From Pelagihabitans pacificus (GTDB taxonomy: Bacteria; Bacteroidota; Bacteroidia; Flavobacteriales; Flavobacteriaceae), in assembly GCF_009371985.2 (NCBI RefSeq), contig NZ_VIKU02000001.1, positions 248,001 to 312,000 on the forward strand: a stretch of 64,000 nucleotides of DNA. Direction: 5' to 3'. Positions 55,276-64,000 of the stretch are shown here, one piece after another. Every line of letters begins with the position of its first letter. Within the stretch, counting starts at the first letter, position 1. Both the position numbers and the translations under genes were made by a program. A model generated the notes under the pieces. It did not search any database, was not told where the DNA came from, and saw nothing but the letters and a program-made list of their open reading frames with translations.

Positions 55276-56946
55276 CTACTTTTCGTACGCATCCTCATGC
55301 ACTTGTGCGACCGCCCTTCCGGAGGGATCGTTCATGTTTTTGAATGCCGCATCCCACTCCAAGGCGATTTTGGTACTACAAGCTACCGAGGGTTCCTGCG
55401 GTACGCACAGGGCGGCCGCATCACTTGGAAAATGCGATTCGAATATCGAACGGTAATAGAACTCCTCCTTATTGGTGGGGGTTTGCAAAGGAAATCTAAA
55501 ACGTGCGTTTGCCAATTGTTCGTCACTGACTTCCCTCTCAACCACTTCCTTCAAGGTATCGATCCAGCTGTAGCCTACACCGTCCGAAAACTGTTCTTTC
55601 TGTCGCCAGGCAACGCTTTCGGGCAACATATCCTCAAAAGCCTTACGCACTACCCACTTTTCCATTCGTTCGCCGTTGATCATTTTGTCTTTGGGGTTGA
55701 TACGCATGGCGACATCCATAAACTCCTTGTCCAAAAAGGGCACACGGCCCTCAATGCCCCATGCGGCCAAGGATTTGTTCGCCCGAAGGCAATCGTACAT
55801 ATGCAACTTATCCAACTTACGGACGGTCTCTTCGTGAAAGTCTTTCGGGCTTGGAGCTTTGTGAAAGTACAGATAGCCTCCAAAAAGTTCGTCGGCCCCT
55901 TCGCCGGAGAGCACCATTTTGATACCCATCGATTTGATGACCCGTGCCATCAGGTACATTGGCGTGGACGCGCGAATAGTTGTAATATCGTAGGTCTCCA
56001 AGTTATAGATGACATCCTTGATCGCATCCAGACCTTCCTGAATGGTAAATTTTATTTCGTGATGCACCGTTCCGATATGGTCGGCCACTTTCCGTGCCGC
56101 AGCCAAATCGGGTGACCCCTCCAAGCCTACCGAGAACGAATGTAACTGGGGCCACCAAGCATCGGCGACATCGTCGGATTCGATCCGTTTCTGGGCATAC
56201 TTTTTTGCAATGGCCGAGGTAACGGAGGAATCCAACCCTCCCGACAGCAATACCCCATAAGGAACATCACTCATCAGCTGGCGATGGACCGCTGCCTCCA
56301 AAGCTTCCTTGACGGCTCTAATACTGGTCTCGTTTTCCTTTACCGCTTCATACTCCATCCAATCCCGTGTATACCAACGTTTCAACTCGCCTTCCTTACT
56401 GTGGAGGTAATGGCCTGGAGGAAATAACTCAATTTTGGAACAAGTACCCTCCAAAGCCTTTAATTCGGAGGCTACATAAAAGGTTCCGTTCTGATCCCAT
56501 CCGATATATAAGGGGATAATTCCCATATGATCACGGGCGATGAAGTATTCATCTTTTTCGGCATCATAAATCGCAAAACCAAAGATACCGTTGATCTCGT
56601 CGATGAAGTCAACGCCTTTTTTTTGATACAGTGCCAAAATGACCTCACAATCCGATTGCGTTTGAAACTGATAGGTTCCCTCGAACTGCTTCCGCAATTC
56701 CCTATGGTTATAAATTTCACCGTTCGCCGCCAATATTAATTTTCCATCTGGACTGAATAAGGGTTGCTTGCCTGAAGCGGGATCTACAATTGCTAAACGC
56801 TCATGGGCCAAAATGGCCTTGTCATCCGCGTAAATACCGCTCCAGTCCGGTCCGCGATGGCGCACTTTTTTTGACATTTCCAATAATTGAGGCCTCAACG
56901 TTTCCGTACTTTGCTTCACATCAAAGGCACATACAATTCCACACAT
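55276..56946 (-). CDS. asnB: Asparagine synthetase B, glutamine-hydrolysing
   Basis: A 556-residue two-domain enzyme. The N-terminal class II glutaminase domain (MCGIVCAFD, catalytic Cys2, and NGEIYNH) releases ammonia. The C-terminal synthetase domain activates Asp with ATP (PP-loop LLSGGLDSSV, SGEGADELFGGYLYFH). The length and motifs match E. coli AsnB. It is a third glutamine/ammonia-related enzyme in the window besides the two glutamine synthetases. ATG start directly before Cys2, as required for activity. Confidence 0.97.
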   Translation of the reverse strand: MCGIVCAFDVKQSTETLRPQLLEMSKKVRHRGPDWSGIYADDKAILAHERLAIVDPASGKQPLFSPDGKLILAANGEIYNHRELRKQFEGTYQFQTQSDCEVILALYQKKGVDFIDEINGIFGFAIYDAEKDEYFIARDHMGIIPLYIGWDQNGTFYVASELKALEGTCSKIELFPPGHYLHSKEGELKRWYTRDWMEYEAVKENETSIRAVKEALEAAVHRQLMSDVPYGVLLSGGLDSSVTSAIAKKYAQKRIESDDVADAWWPQLHSFSVGLEGSPDLAAARKVADHIGTVHHEIKFTIQEGLDAIKDVIYNLETYDITTIRASTPMYLMARVIKSMGIKMVLSGEGADELFGGYLYFHKAPSPKDFHEETVRKLDKLHMYDCLRANKSLAAWGIEGRVPFLDKEFMDVAMRINPKDKMINGERMEKWVVRKAFEDMLPESVAWRQKEQFSDGVGYSWIDTLKEVVEREVSDEQLANARFRFPLQTPTNKEEFYYRSIFESHFPSDAAALCVPQEPSVACSTKIALEWDAAFKNMNDPSGRAVAQVHEDAYEK

Positions 56947-57139
56947 AACAACTTTTTTACAATCAATTTGAATACAAAGATGAATTTATTGTTTTAATTA
57001 TAAAACAGATATAGTTAATTTGGTTATTATTTGTTACACAAACATTTCTTTGGGTTATGGATAGTTGTCGATTCCTTTGTTATCGATTAAAATTCGGTTA
57101 TTCTGTAAGTTGGCCGAATTTTAACGACTTTTTAAAGGA

Positions 57140-57166
57140 TTGTAAAAATTCAGTTAACTAGCTTTG
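57140..57166 (+). promoter_or_regulatory. Promoter of the DUF2911 gene
   Basis: TTG (57140-57142), a 16-base spacer and TAGCTTTG (57159-57166) match the Flavobacterium consensus. The box ends 19 bases before the ATG. Confidence 0.5.
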
Positions 57167-57185
57167 AAACACTAAAACAAACACT

Positions 57186-57728
57186 ATGATGAAAAAAGTA
57201 TTTACTCTTGCCCTCATGGCAGTCGCCATGGTATTCGTAACAGAAACCAGTGCACAGGAATTCAGCGGATTGGATAAAAGTCCCATGGATGCCGCTTCCT
57301 ACCCATCCGATTACAAAGTATCGGACAAAGCGGTGCGTATCATTTACAGCCGTCCACAGCTTAAGGGACGCTCCCTTGCCGAACTTGCCAAACCGGGCGA
57401 GGTATGGAGAACCGGTGCGAATGAAGCCCCCGAGATTACGTTCTACAAGGACGTGAATTTTGGTGGACAAGACGTGAAAGCCGGAACCTATGCCTTACTG
57501 ACCATCCCAGGAGAAAAAGAGTGGACAGTGATTTTGCACGACAATCTCAACCAATGGGGCTCTTATTTCTACAAAGAAGGCGGCGATGTAGCACGGGTAA
57601 GTGCCGCGGCGTCTAGCGACGAAAAGTCATTGGAAGCCTTTTCCATTGCCTTCAAAGAGGTCGAAGGTGGTGTTCATATGGTCATGGGATGGGACACGAC
57701 GCGCGTTGCCGTGCCGATCATGATGTAA
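57186..57728 (+). CDS. DUF2911 exported protein
   Basis: A 180-residue protein with a signal peptide (cleavage near SAQEFSG). The DUF2911 domain contains YKVSDKAVRIIYSRPQLKGR, WRTGANEAPEITFYKDVNFG, KAGTYALLTIPGEKEWTVIL and NQWGSYFYK. This is a common periplasmic beta-sandwich family in Bacteroidota without known function. It stands alone, divergent from asnB and ended by a strong terminator. Confidence 0.9.
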   Translation: MMKKVFTLALMAVAMVFVTETSAQEFSGLDKSPMDAASYPSDYKVSDKAVRIIYSRPQLKGRSLAELAKPGEVWRTGANEAPEITFYKDVNFGGQDVKAGTYALLTIPGEKEWTVILHDNLNQWGSYFYKEGGDVARVSAAASSDEKSLEAFSIAFKEVEGGVHMVMGWDTTRVAVPIMM

Positions 57729-57750
57729 AAGAAAAACGAACGGATTTGCA

Positions 57751-57781
57751 AACCCAAGGTTTTTCGACCTTGGGTTTTTTA
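57751..57781 (+). terminator. Terminator after the DUF2911 gene
   Basis: AACCCAAGGT (57751-57760), loop of 6, ACCTTGGGTT (57767-57776), then TTTT. It separates this gene from the convergent amidohydrolase. Confidence 0.85.
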
Positions 57782-57808
57782 TTCGCCATAAATCACCAAG
57801 GGTAAGGG

Positions 57809-59431
57809 TTACTCCGCGACCTCGCCCCCAATAAAGGTCTGCTCGGCCTGTATGTTCGGAATCTCGCTTAAAGGAACTGTCATCAGGTCGGCGCTGTAGA
57901 TGGTAAAGTCTGCGAATTTACCTACCTCGATGCTTCCCTTTTCATTTTCCTCAAAGTTTGAATGGGCCGCCCAAATGGTCATACCTTTTAACGCCTCTTG
58001 CCTAGAGAGCGCATCCTGGATTTGAAAACCAGCCTCGGGATAACCCTCTGTATCCTTTCGGGCCACTGCCGCGTAAAAGGTTAGAAACGGACTCACCCGC
58101 TCAACGGGAAAATCGGTTCCCAACGCTACCATTCCTGCTTTGTCCAACAGTTTTTTGTACGCGTACGCACCCTTCATTCTATCCGGTCCTACCCTATCCT
58201 CGGCCCAGTACATATCGCTAGTGGCATGCGTAGGTTGGATGGACGGGATGATGCCCTCGCCGAAATAATCGAAGTCAAGGGAATCTACCAGCTGGGCATG
58301 TTCTACCTTCCATCTTCTATCGGGACGATCTTTCAACACTTTTTGATAGGACCTCAACACAACGGCATTGGCAGAGTCCCCAATCGCATGGGTATTCATT
58401 TGGTATTCCGAAATGGCGATGCGTTCCGCGAGCTTTTCGATTTCCTCCACAGGCGTTACCATGGCACCATAATGGCCCCATTTATCCGTATAGGGTTTTT
58501 TCAATACGGCACCTCTCGACCCCAAGGCTCCATCGCCGTACACTTTTACCGACCTTACATTTAGCCGGTCTGTCTTCATGGGGCCTTTGTAGATAAAGTG
58601 GTCTACATCGTCGGGGATGTTGCTGACCATCGCATATACTCGAATCGAGAGTTCGCCTATCTGCTGCAAGCTGTCTATTAGTTCAATAGTAGCCCGGTCA
58701 AGTCCGGCATCGTTTACCGTCGTTAACCCATAATTGAAACAGATGCGCTCTGCATCTTTTAATGCCTGTACCTTTGTTTGAAGGTTTGGAGGTGGCATAA
58801 TGGAATCGATCAAACGCATGGGATTGTCTACCAAGACCCCGGTAATGCCAAAGGGGCCTCTAACGATTTCACCGCCATCTACCCTGGTGTTCCATTTGAT
58901 TCCTGCCCTGTCCAGAGCGGCTTGATTGACCAAATACGCATGACCATCGACACGTTCCAAGACCACCGGGATATCGGGATATCGTTCGTCGAGTTCTTTT
59001 TTCGTTGGAAATTCCTTGATTTCCCAATCGTTCTGGTCCCACCCCCTACCTTGAATGAACTCTTTTGGGTTCTCCTCTTGAAACCGTTGTACCCTTTCCA
59101 ATACTTCCCCATAACTTTTGGTCCCCGTAAGATCGACCAGCTGTTGATTAAGACCGAGTCCGTAAAAATGACAATGGGCATCAATAAGTCCTGGAGTAAT
59201 GGTTCGACCGTCGGCATCGAATAGCCGGTCTGAAGTGTATACGTCCCTTATTTCCTCCGTAGACCCGACAGCGATAAATTTCCCTTTATTGATCGCAAAG
59301 GCCTGTGCTTTTGAAAATCCCTCATCTACCGTATAGATATTGGCATTGAAGACCACCAAATCTACTTTCTCCTTAAAATATTCGCAGCTGGATAGCACAC
59401 AGGCGAGAACCAGTATCCATACTTTTTTCAT
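57809..59431 (-). CDS. Exported amidohydrolase (YtcJ-like)
   Basis: A 540-residue lipoprotein (MKKVWILVLACVLSSCEYFK, from the ATG at 59429-59431). The frame opens two codons earlier at 59437. The amidohydrolase-family-3 fold shows VFNANIYTVDEG at the start and PGLIDAHCHFYGLGLNQQLV (metal-binding HCH). YGDGALGSRGAVLKKPYTDK with MNTHAIGDSANAVVL follows, then WKVEHAQLVD and ALGTDFPVERVSPFLTFYAA. Family members hydrolyse C-N bonds of amides, ureas or cyclic compounds. The substrate is unknown. A periplasmic or outer-membrane location follows from the signal. Confidence 0.92.
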   Translation of the reverse strand: MKKVWILVLACVLSSCEYFKEKVDLVVFNANIYTVDEGFSKAQAFAINKGKFIAVGSTEEIRDVYTSDRLFDADGRTITPGLIDAHCHFYGLGLNQQLVDLTGTKSYGEVLERVQRFQEENPKEFIQGRGWDQNDWEIKEFPTKKELDERYPDIPVVLERVDGHAYLVNQAALDRAGIKWNTRVDGGEIVRGPFGITGVLVDNPMRLIDSIMPPPNLQTKVQALKDAERICFNYGLTTVNDAGLDRATIELIDSLQQIGELSIRVYAMVSNIPDDVDHFIYKGPMKTDRLNVRSVKVYGDGALGSRGAVLKKPYTDKWGHYGAMVTPVEEIEKLAERIAISEYQMNTHAIGDSANAVVLRSYQKVLKDRPDRRWKVEHAQLVDSLDFDYFGEGIIPSIQPTHATSDMYWAEDRVGPDRMKGAYAYKKLLDKAGMVALGTDFPVERVSPFLTFYAAVARKDTEGYPEAGFQIQDALSRQEALKGMTIWAAHSNFEENEKGSIEVGKFADFTIYSADLMTVPLSEIPNIQAEQTFIGGEVAE

Positions 59432-59632
59432 CCTCATTCGTATTAAGAGTCGCTAAAAATAAATAAAAGACATGAATCCCAAGGGCAAAACCTGAATGCA
59501 TCGTCATGATTAGGCTTCATCCCTAAAATTTAAGGGAAAGCATGTATCTTATAAGGGGAAAGGTTGGATTTACACGCATCTGCAGGGGGCGATCCGAGAT
59601 ATTCTTGTTAAACACCGAATGAGGACAACCCA

Positions 59633-60052
59633 TTATCCGGCAGATAATGTTTTTTCACCGCTGATTTGAAAGACTCCTTCCGCCGAGGTACTGGTTCCGG
59701 TCAGTTTGCTTCCATTCGCGGTCAACACAACAGCTACTTTCTGACCTTCTACCATTACATCGAACGTCATGGTATTTTTCTTTACGGAAATATTCTCTGC
59801 CATTAAAGTTCCCCCGCCAACCTGAATTTGCGCTTTGTACCCTTTGCCTTCCTTAACGATTAAAAGAAACCCTTTTTCATAACCGGCTGGGGCTCCCTGC
59901 ACGGTATAGGCCCAACCTCCGACCAAATCATCCTTGGCAAAAACGGTATCGATGGCATCCATACCATTATCGCATGTTTCGGATGCGTTGGCCTTGGTAG
60001 GAAAAATTACTAAAAACAAGGTAACAAGAACAAAGGCGGAAATACTTTTCAT
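59633..60052 (-). CDS. Small exported protein, unknown function
   Basis: A 139-residue secreted protein. A signal peptide (MKSISAFVLVTLFLVIFPTK, cleavage near NASETCD) is followed by a compact beta-rich domain: DLVGGWAYTVQGAPAGYEKG, FLLIVKEGKGYKAQIQVGGG, VEGQKVAVVLTANGSKLTGT. The GGW start, Gly-rich turns and final strands resemble small lipocalin-like or calycin domains, without any ligand motif. It is adjacent to a DUF885 hydrolase gene upstream on the same strand (80 bases). Family not recognised. Confidence 0.7.
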   Translation of the reverse strand: MKSISAFVLVTLFLVIFPTKANASETCDNGMDAIDTVFAKDDLVGGWAYTVQGAPAGYEKGFLLIVKEGKGYKAQIQVGGGTLMAENISVKKNTMTFDVMVEGQKVAVVLTANGSKLTGTSTSAEGVFQISGEKTLSAG

Positions 60053-60132
60053 GGTTTGATATTTTATTGCTAAGCTACTGGGGTAAATGTAACAAAATAA
60101 TTTATGCTATCATAACAATGACCGTGCCAGGC

Positions 60133-61950
60133 CTACTTTTGAGACGCAATCCATCCCTCAATTTTTTCCTCCAATAATATGAGTGGAAGGCTCCCGGAGT
60201 TCAGGACCTGATTATGAAACTCCTTTACCTCAAAGGAATCTCCCAAAGAGGCAGTTGCCTTGTCGCGTAGTTCCCGTATCTTAAGTTGTCCTATTTTATA
60301 AGAGAGTGCCTGCCCCGGCGTAGCCATGTACCTTTCAATTTCCGCGATAATACCCTCCTCGGACTCTGCCTCATGATCCAAAGAGTATTGAATGGCCTCT
60401 TCCCTGGTCCATCCCTTGGCATGTATTCCAGTATCCACCACCAATCGTATGGCACGGTGCATCTCCATACTAAGCATCCCGAAGTACTGATAAGGATCTT
60501 CATAAAGTCCCAATTCCTTACCCAAAGATTCCGCGTAGAGCGCCCACCCTTCTACAAAGACCCCCATGCTTTCCGGATGCAAGAATTCGGGCAAGGACTC
60601 ATTTTCCTGTTGCAGCGATAACTGGTAATGGTGACCGGGAATAGCTTCATGCAAAAAAAGCGCCTCATCGGCGAACTTATTGTAATTCCGTACATCGGGA
60701 ATGGGTACATAGAAAATTCCTGAACGTGTGGCATCCTTTGAACCCGGTACATACTCGGCGCTGGCGGAGGCTTCCCGAAAAGCTTCCGTACGGCGTACTT
60801 CAAAACCGGCCTTCGGTTTCAGGTCGAATACCTGCCCCAATTTTTTATCGATGCGTTCCCGGATGCTATTGAAATTGGCAATGACCTGATCGGGTTGTGT
60901 AAAGGGCATCTGTTCCCCGTGATTGCGAACATGGTCGAAAAAGGCCTTCAGGTCCCCTTGAAAACCAATGGCATTCTTGGCTTTTTCCATCTCCTCCGAA
61001 ATACGGGCGACCTCGCTTTTTCCCAGTTCATGGATTTCATCGGCGGTCATGTTGGTGGTAGTATGCAACCGTATCAGATACTGGTAGGTCTCCGGTCCAT
61101 GGGGTAGCGCACCAATCCCCGATGTTTCCCTGCATGCGGGTACGTAGCTGTTGGTTAAAAAATCGTTCAACCTCGTATAGGCGGGAATCAACTTCTCGGT
61201 AATCGCACTGGTGTACGCTTTATCGAGCCGTTCGCGTTCGGTGGTGATAAAGGTATCGGGCATATTCAGGATGGGCGTGTAAAAGAGGTGCCTTTTCACC
61301 GGTGCCTCGATGAACCCGGTTAATTGGGGAATCATTTTTTTGGTAAGGCTTTTTGGAAGTACCACACCTTGCTTGATACCCTCCTTCATTTTTACGACGC
61401 AAGCATCCAAGAATATCACGTAATCGTCGATCCGCTCGAGCCAATTGTCATAATCCTTTACCGTCCCAAAAGGTTGCACGCTGGTACCCCCGGCCAACTG
61501 CGCCACATAAAGGTGTAGGGATTGAATCTGAATAAGGGGCATTAGCTCAAAACTGGGGAGGTCGTAAATAGGTGACGCCATGGTCACCAGTTTGTTGGTC
61601 AATCCTTCCTTTTTGATGGCACAATCCCACTGCATTACACGAAGGCTCATCCATTGGGCTGGCGTTAGTTCGGTGGAGTCGTAGGCAGAGAGCTGCTCCA
61701 GGAAGCGACCATAGTTTTCAACCAGATGTTTCTGATACCGGTCGGAAATATAGTTCGCTATCGTATCGTTGTATCCGGAATATCCCGCTTTGGTCGCCTC
61801 GATGGGATTGATGCTTTTTTTGAATTGGTAAAACTCGGCAAAAATGCTGTCAATGGGTTTGTTTGAAACTGCATCGGATTTTCTGTCTTCGGTTTTGCAG
61901 GAGGCAAGCATCGCAACGGATAGACTTGCCATAAAAAGTTTTTTGATCAT
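60133..61950 (-). CDS. DUF885 lipoprotein, putative metallopeptidase
   Basis: A 605-residue exported lipoprotein (MIKKLFMASLSVAMLASCKT). DUF885 covers most of the chain and contains a zinc-peptidase-like HEAIPGHHYQ (HExxxxHH pattern) followed by EGWALYAE. The family is predicted to hold metallo-carboxypeptidase-like enzymes acting on short peptides, but few members have been studied. N-terminal acidic Asp/Glu-rich segments and KMIPQLTGF precede it. The gene is upstream of the small secreted protein on the same strand. Confidence 0.88.
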   Translation of the reverse strand: MIKKLFMASLSVAMLASCKTEDRKSDAVSNKPIDSIFAEFYQFKKSINPIEATKAGYSGYNDTIANYISDRYQKHLVENYGRFLEQLSAYDSTELTPAQWMSLRVMQWDCAIKKEGLTNKLVTMASPIYDLPSFELMPLIQIQSLHLYVAQLAGGTSVQPFGTVKDYDNWLERIDDYVIFLDACVVKMKEGIKQGVVLPKSLTKKMIPQLTGFIEAPVKRHLFYTPILNMPDTFITTERERLDKAYTSAITEKLIPAYTRLNDFLTNSYVPACRETSGIGALPHGPETYQYLIRLHTTTNMTADEIHELGKSEVARISEEMEKAKNAIGFQGDLKAFFDHVRNHGEQMPFTQPDQVIANFNSIRERIDKKLGQVFDLKPKAGFEVRRTEAFREASASAEYVPGSKDATRSGIFYVPIPDVRNYNKFADEALFLHEAIPGHHYQLSLQQENESLPEFLHPESMGVFVEGWALYAESLGKELGLYEDPYQYFGMLSMEMHRAIRLVVDTGIHAKGWTREEAIQYSLDHEAESEEGIIAEIERYMATPGQALSYKIGQLKIRELRDKATASLGDSFEVKEFHNQVLNSGSLPLILLEEKIEGWIASQK

Positions 61951-61990
61951 GGGTACGAGTAGGATTGGAAGAGGTAACTTTACGACAGTA

Positions 61991-62761
61991 TCAGGACTTC
62001 CTGGAACGTCTTTTAGGCTTCGGTTTTTCCTTTATTTTTACGTAGATGAGCTTCTTACGCCCCTTTGAATCTTCCCGGCGTTCCACCTCAAAGTTAGGTA
62101 TGGAACTGATCAACGGGGTTAATTTTTGAAATCCGTAATTCCTTGAGTCAAAATTTGGTTGTTTCTTCTGTAGCAAACTGCCCACATCACCCAAGAAGGC
62201 CCAGCCGTCGTCATCGGCCAAGTCGTTGATGGTGTTCGAAATCCATCGGACTTCCTTTGCGGTAATCTTATCGACACTGCTTTTAACGGCCGATTGGGTC
62301 TTCGTACCCGAAGTATCCTCATCCTCCGATTGATTTTTTAGGATTTCGATATAGATGAATTTGTCGCAAGCCACGATAAACGGATTCGGGGTTTTTCGCT
62401 CCCCGATTCCAAATACCTGCATCCCTGCCTCCCGTAATCGTGTTGCCAATCGGGTAAAATCGCTATCACTGCTTACGATACAGAACCCGTTTACCTTTCC
62501 AGAATAAAGAATATCCATGGCATCGATAATCATCGCGGAGTCGGTAGCATTCTTCCCTTGGGTATAGCCGTATTGTTGGATCGGGGTAATCGCATTTTCC
62601 AGAAGAATGTTTTTCCATTTGCCCAAACGAGGATTCGTCCAATCACCATAAATACGTTTAATGGTGGGGTTACCATATTTGGCGATTTCCTCCATCATTT
62701 CCTTTACATAGGCCGAGGGAATGTTATCACCATCGATGAGTACTGCTAGGTTGAGTTCCAT
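61991..62761 (-). CDS. NYN-domain nuclease-like protein with OST-HTH/LOTUS domain
   Basis: A 256-residue cytoplasmic protein. The NYN (LabA/DUF88) domain covers about residues 1-145 and has the acidic site of a PIN-like nuclease: IDGDN (9-13), TDSAMIIDAMD (73-83) and SSDSDF (97-102). A linker leads to an OST-HTH (LOTUS) domain at about 168-245, with DDDGWAFLGDVGSLLQKKQP, NYGFQKLTPLI and FEVERRED. A Lys/Arg-rich tail (KEKPKPKRRSRKS) ends it. The combination predicts an RNA-binding or RNA-cleaving protein. Its target is unknown. Confidence 0.9.
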   Translation of the reverse strand: MELNLAVLIDGDNIPSAYVKEMMEEIAKYGNPTIKRIYGDWTNPRLGKWKNILLENAITPIQQYGYTQGKNATDSAMIIDAMDILYSGKVNGFCIVSSDSDFTRLATRLREAGMQVFGIGERKTPNPFIVACDKFIYIEILKNQSEDEDTSGTKTQSAVKSSVDKITAKEVRWISNTINDLADDDGWAFLGDVGSLLQKKQPNFDSRNYGFQKLTPLISSIPNFEVERREDSKGRKKLIYVKIKEKPKPKRRSRKS

Positions 62762-62882
62762 TTTTTAAATAGTTGGTTAATCTTGGCTTCTTTTTTTTAC
62801 TGCCGATAATGATACGAAGTTACGGGGTTTTTAGCTTCGATGGAAGGGTCAGCCGGATTAATCGGGGTACCGGCAATAGTGT

Positions 62883-63695
62883 TTATCTTTTTGTATTTAT
62901 GGATAACTCCACATAATAACAGTGTGGAACGTTCTTTCGTTCATCGGTCTTTCCCATGGTACTGGCTTCTTCTAAGAGTAGGTCACCTTCCTTGGAAGCA
63001 ATCTTAAAATAAACCCCTGGACCCGGGAGGGCGGTCAATGGTGTTTCTACATTGATCAAGGGGGTTAGGAAGGTTTTCTTAAAATCCGAACTGGTATAAT
63101 CAATACGAAAAAACCCGGAACTGTCGGTCACTGCGGTACCCAGAAGGTCGTCCGTAATCCAATCAACATCATAGGCAGTAACTCTCAAACCCTCGACCGT
63201 TGGAATATTCCCAGTCGATTTCACATGGCCAAAGATCATCCAGGCATCGAACTGGGCCCTTAGGACACCCCAAAATTCATAGGGGAAGCGGTAGTTAAAA
63301 CTGAAGTGATGATGCTCGGATTGTTTTCGCCAAAAGGGTTGCAACGTTTTCACCAAACACTGTACCCTCTTATCCTGTTTCCCTTTTTGATACGGCACCT
63401 CGGTAATCACTACATCGATGCTGACCGGGCCACGGTTGTAGGTATCGGCCAACTTTACTTTATAGTAGCCATTGGCATCGGTGGTACCTTCCCCGACAAG
63501 CAATTCCCTTTTGAAGGCTACCTCATTCCCATCCAACACTTGGATGTCACCTTTCACCCCTTTAGGTGGTCTTAGGTTATCCTTTCCTTTTTGCGTACGA
63601 TAGATTTTGACCGATACGTTGCTCAGGAACTCAAAGGAACTGCGTGGCAGCGAGCCACTGAGGTTGCCCGAAATTAGATATCCCATAGTCATCAA
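62883..63695 (-). CDS. Transthyretin-like protein, unknown function
   Basis: A 270-residue protein without a signal peptide (MMTMGYLISGNLSGSLPRSS; alternative starts at the next Met residues). Two transthyretin-like or prealbumin-type beta-sandwich domains can be seen. The first (about 5-110) contains DANGYYKVKLADTYNRGPVS. The second (about 145-235) contains WMIFGHVKSTGNIPTVEGLR and VTDSSGFFRIDYTSSDF. Each has the GxF/YxV strand after a DSSG or DANG turn. Between them lies a His-rich HHHFSFNYRFPYEFWG. Such domains are often sugar- or ligand-binding. No enzyme motif is visible. It is encoded next to an OmpA-family gene. Confidence 0.62.
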   Translation of the reverse strand: MMTMGYLISGNLSGSLPRSSFEFLSNVSVKIYRTQKGKDNLRPPKGVKGDIQVLDGNEVAFKRELLVGEGTTDANGYYKVKLADTYNRGPVSIDVVITEVPYQKGKQDKRVQCLVKTLQPFWRKQSEHHHFSFNYRFPYEFWGVLRAQFDAWMIFGHVKSTGNIPTVEGLRVTAYDVDWITDDLLGTAVTDSSGFFRIDYTSSDFKKTFLTPLINVETPLTALPGPGVYFKIASKEGDLLLEEASTMGKTDERKNVPHCYYVELSINTKR

Positions 63696-63798
63696 TTGTA
63701 CTTACAAGTTAGTTCAATTTTTTTTGACTATTGGAAGAAAATAGAATGGCATCTATAGTGAATTCCTTCAAAATGTACGGCGAAACAAGACTGGTTTG

Positions 63799-64000
63799 TC
63801 ATTGCAATTTCAAAGCCGCCTCCTTGCCCGAGGTTCTGCTAATGACAAACTCGACCCGTCGGTTTTGCTGGCGGCCTTCCTCCGTGTCGTTTTCGCTGAT
63901 AGGTTTTGCACCGCCATAGCCCCGCCAATCGATGCGCTCCTTGGAGATACCCAATTTTTGTAGATATGTGGCGACTGCGGCGGCCCTGTCCCTCGAAAGC
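63799..64000 (-). CDS. OmpA-family protein, C-terminal part
   Basis: The last 67 codons of a gene that continues beyond the right edge. The visible part is the end of an OmpA C-terminal domain, which anchors proteins to peptidoglycan. It reads LSRDRAAAVATYLQKLGISK, RIDWRGYGGAKPISENDTEE and GRQQNRRVEFVISR, followed by a short tail ending ALKLQ. The Arg in NRRVE and the preceding Asp-containing helix are the residues that usually contact the peptidoglycan. The N-terminal part cannot be judged. Confidence 0.85.
   Translation of the reverse strand, partial: LSRDRAAAVATYLQKLGISKERIDWRGYGGAKPISENDTEEGRQQNRRVEFVISRTSGKEAALKLQ

Overview
The window looks like chromosomal DNA of a marine-type Flavobacteriia member (Bacteroidota, probably Flavobacteriaceae). 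The evidence is three proteins with the type B C-terminal sorting domain of the type IX secretion system, a fused SecDF, a GSIII glutamine synthetase, a Rho with a long low-complexity insert, many Flavobacteriia lipoproteins, and repeated upstream boxes of the Bacteroidota promoter form TAnnTTTG. Base composition is moderate and rather even, with AT-rich dips near 6.8-7.1 kb and 31.5-32.2 kb. No phage, insertion sequence, CRISPR array or recognised defence island was found. Most of the window is ordinary core genome.

Layout. 0-6.8 kb: 5' part of purM, a divergent pair of glutamine synthetases (GSIII and GSII), a carboxypeptidase-regulatory-domain protein and a Na/Ca antiporter. 6.8-12.6 kb: the least ordinary stretch. 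It holds a short hydrophobic ORF followed by an orphan terminator, a 51-residue protein, apt, a tRNA-Arg preceded by a partial tRNA-Arg copy and a terminator hairpin, decayed coding remnants, a diverged 50-bp repeat, a lipoprotein and a large M19-like metal hydrolase. 12.6-26.3 kb: a type B T9SS protein, a split YeeE/YedE transporter, clpS, a HEIGH metallopeptidase lipoprotein, prmA, tpiA, a DoxX-like BT_3928 protein, DUF1599, folP, cdaA, DUF3667, an ABC exporter and truA.

26.3-41 kb: a phosphoesterase, a CE7 esterase, DUF4293, rho, a lipoprotein with a neighbouring polytopic membrane protein, rpsT with two identical tRNA-Glu genes, proS, a Trp/Gly- and Arg/Ser-rich lipoprotein, a FadL-type outer-membrane protein and two tandem type B T9SS proteins. 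41-55 kb: folE, cysS, yidD, lgt, a DUF192 lipoprotein, a GNAT enzyme, an unusual tandem ABC protein, secDF, mdh, two small envelope proteins and gyrB. 55-64 kb: asnB, DUF2911, two lipoprotein hydrolases (amidohydrolase and DUF885), a small secreted protein, a NYN/OST-HTH protein, a transthyretin-like protein and the C-terminus of an OmpA-family protein.

The genes fall into a few themes: nitrogen assimilation (two glutamine synthetases, asnB), envelope biogenesis and export (secDF, yidD, lgt, T9SS cargo, lipoproteins), translation (proS, cysS, truA, prmA, rpsT, tRNAs) and c-di-AMP signalling (cdaA). No complete undescribed system was proved. The best candidates for a second look are the tRNA-Arg-like leader with terminator hairpin at 7.9-8.05 kb, the hidden transcript at 6.8-7.2 kb, the ABC protein whose first domain lacks Walker A, and the lipoprotein/membrane-protein pair at 30.8-32.2 kb. 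All family assignments were made by reading the sequence without database searches.
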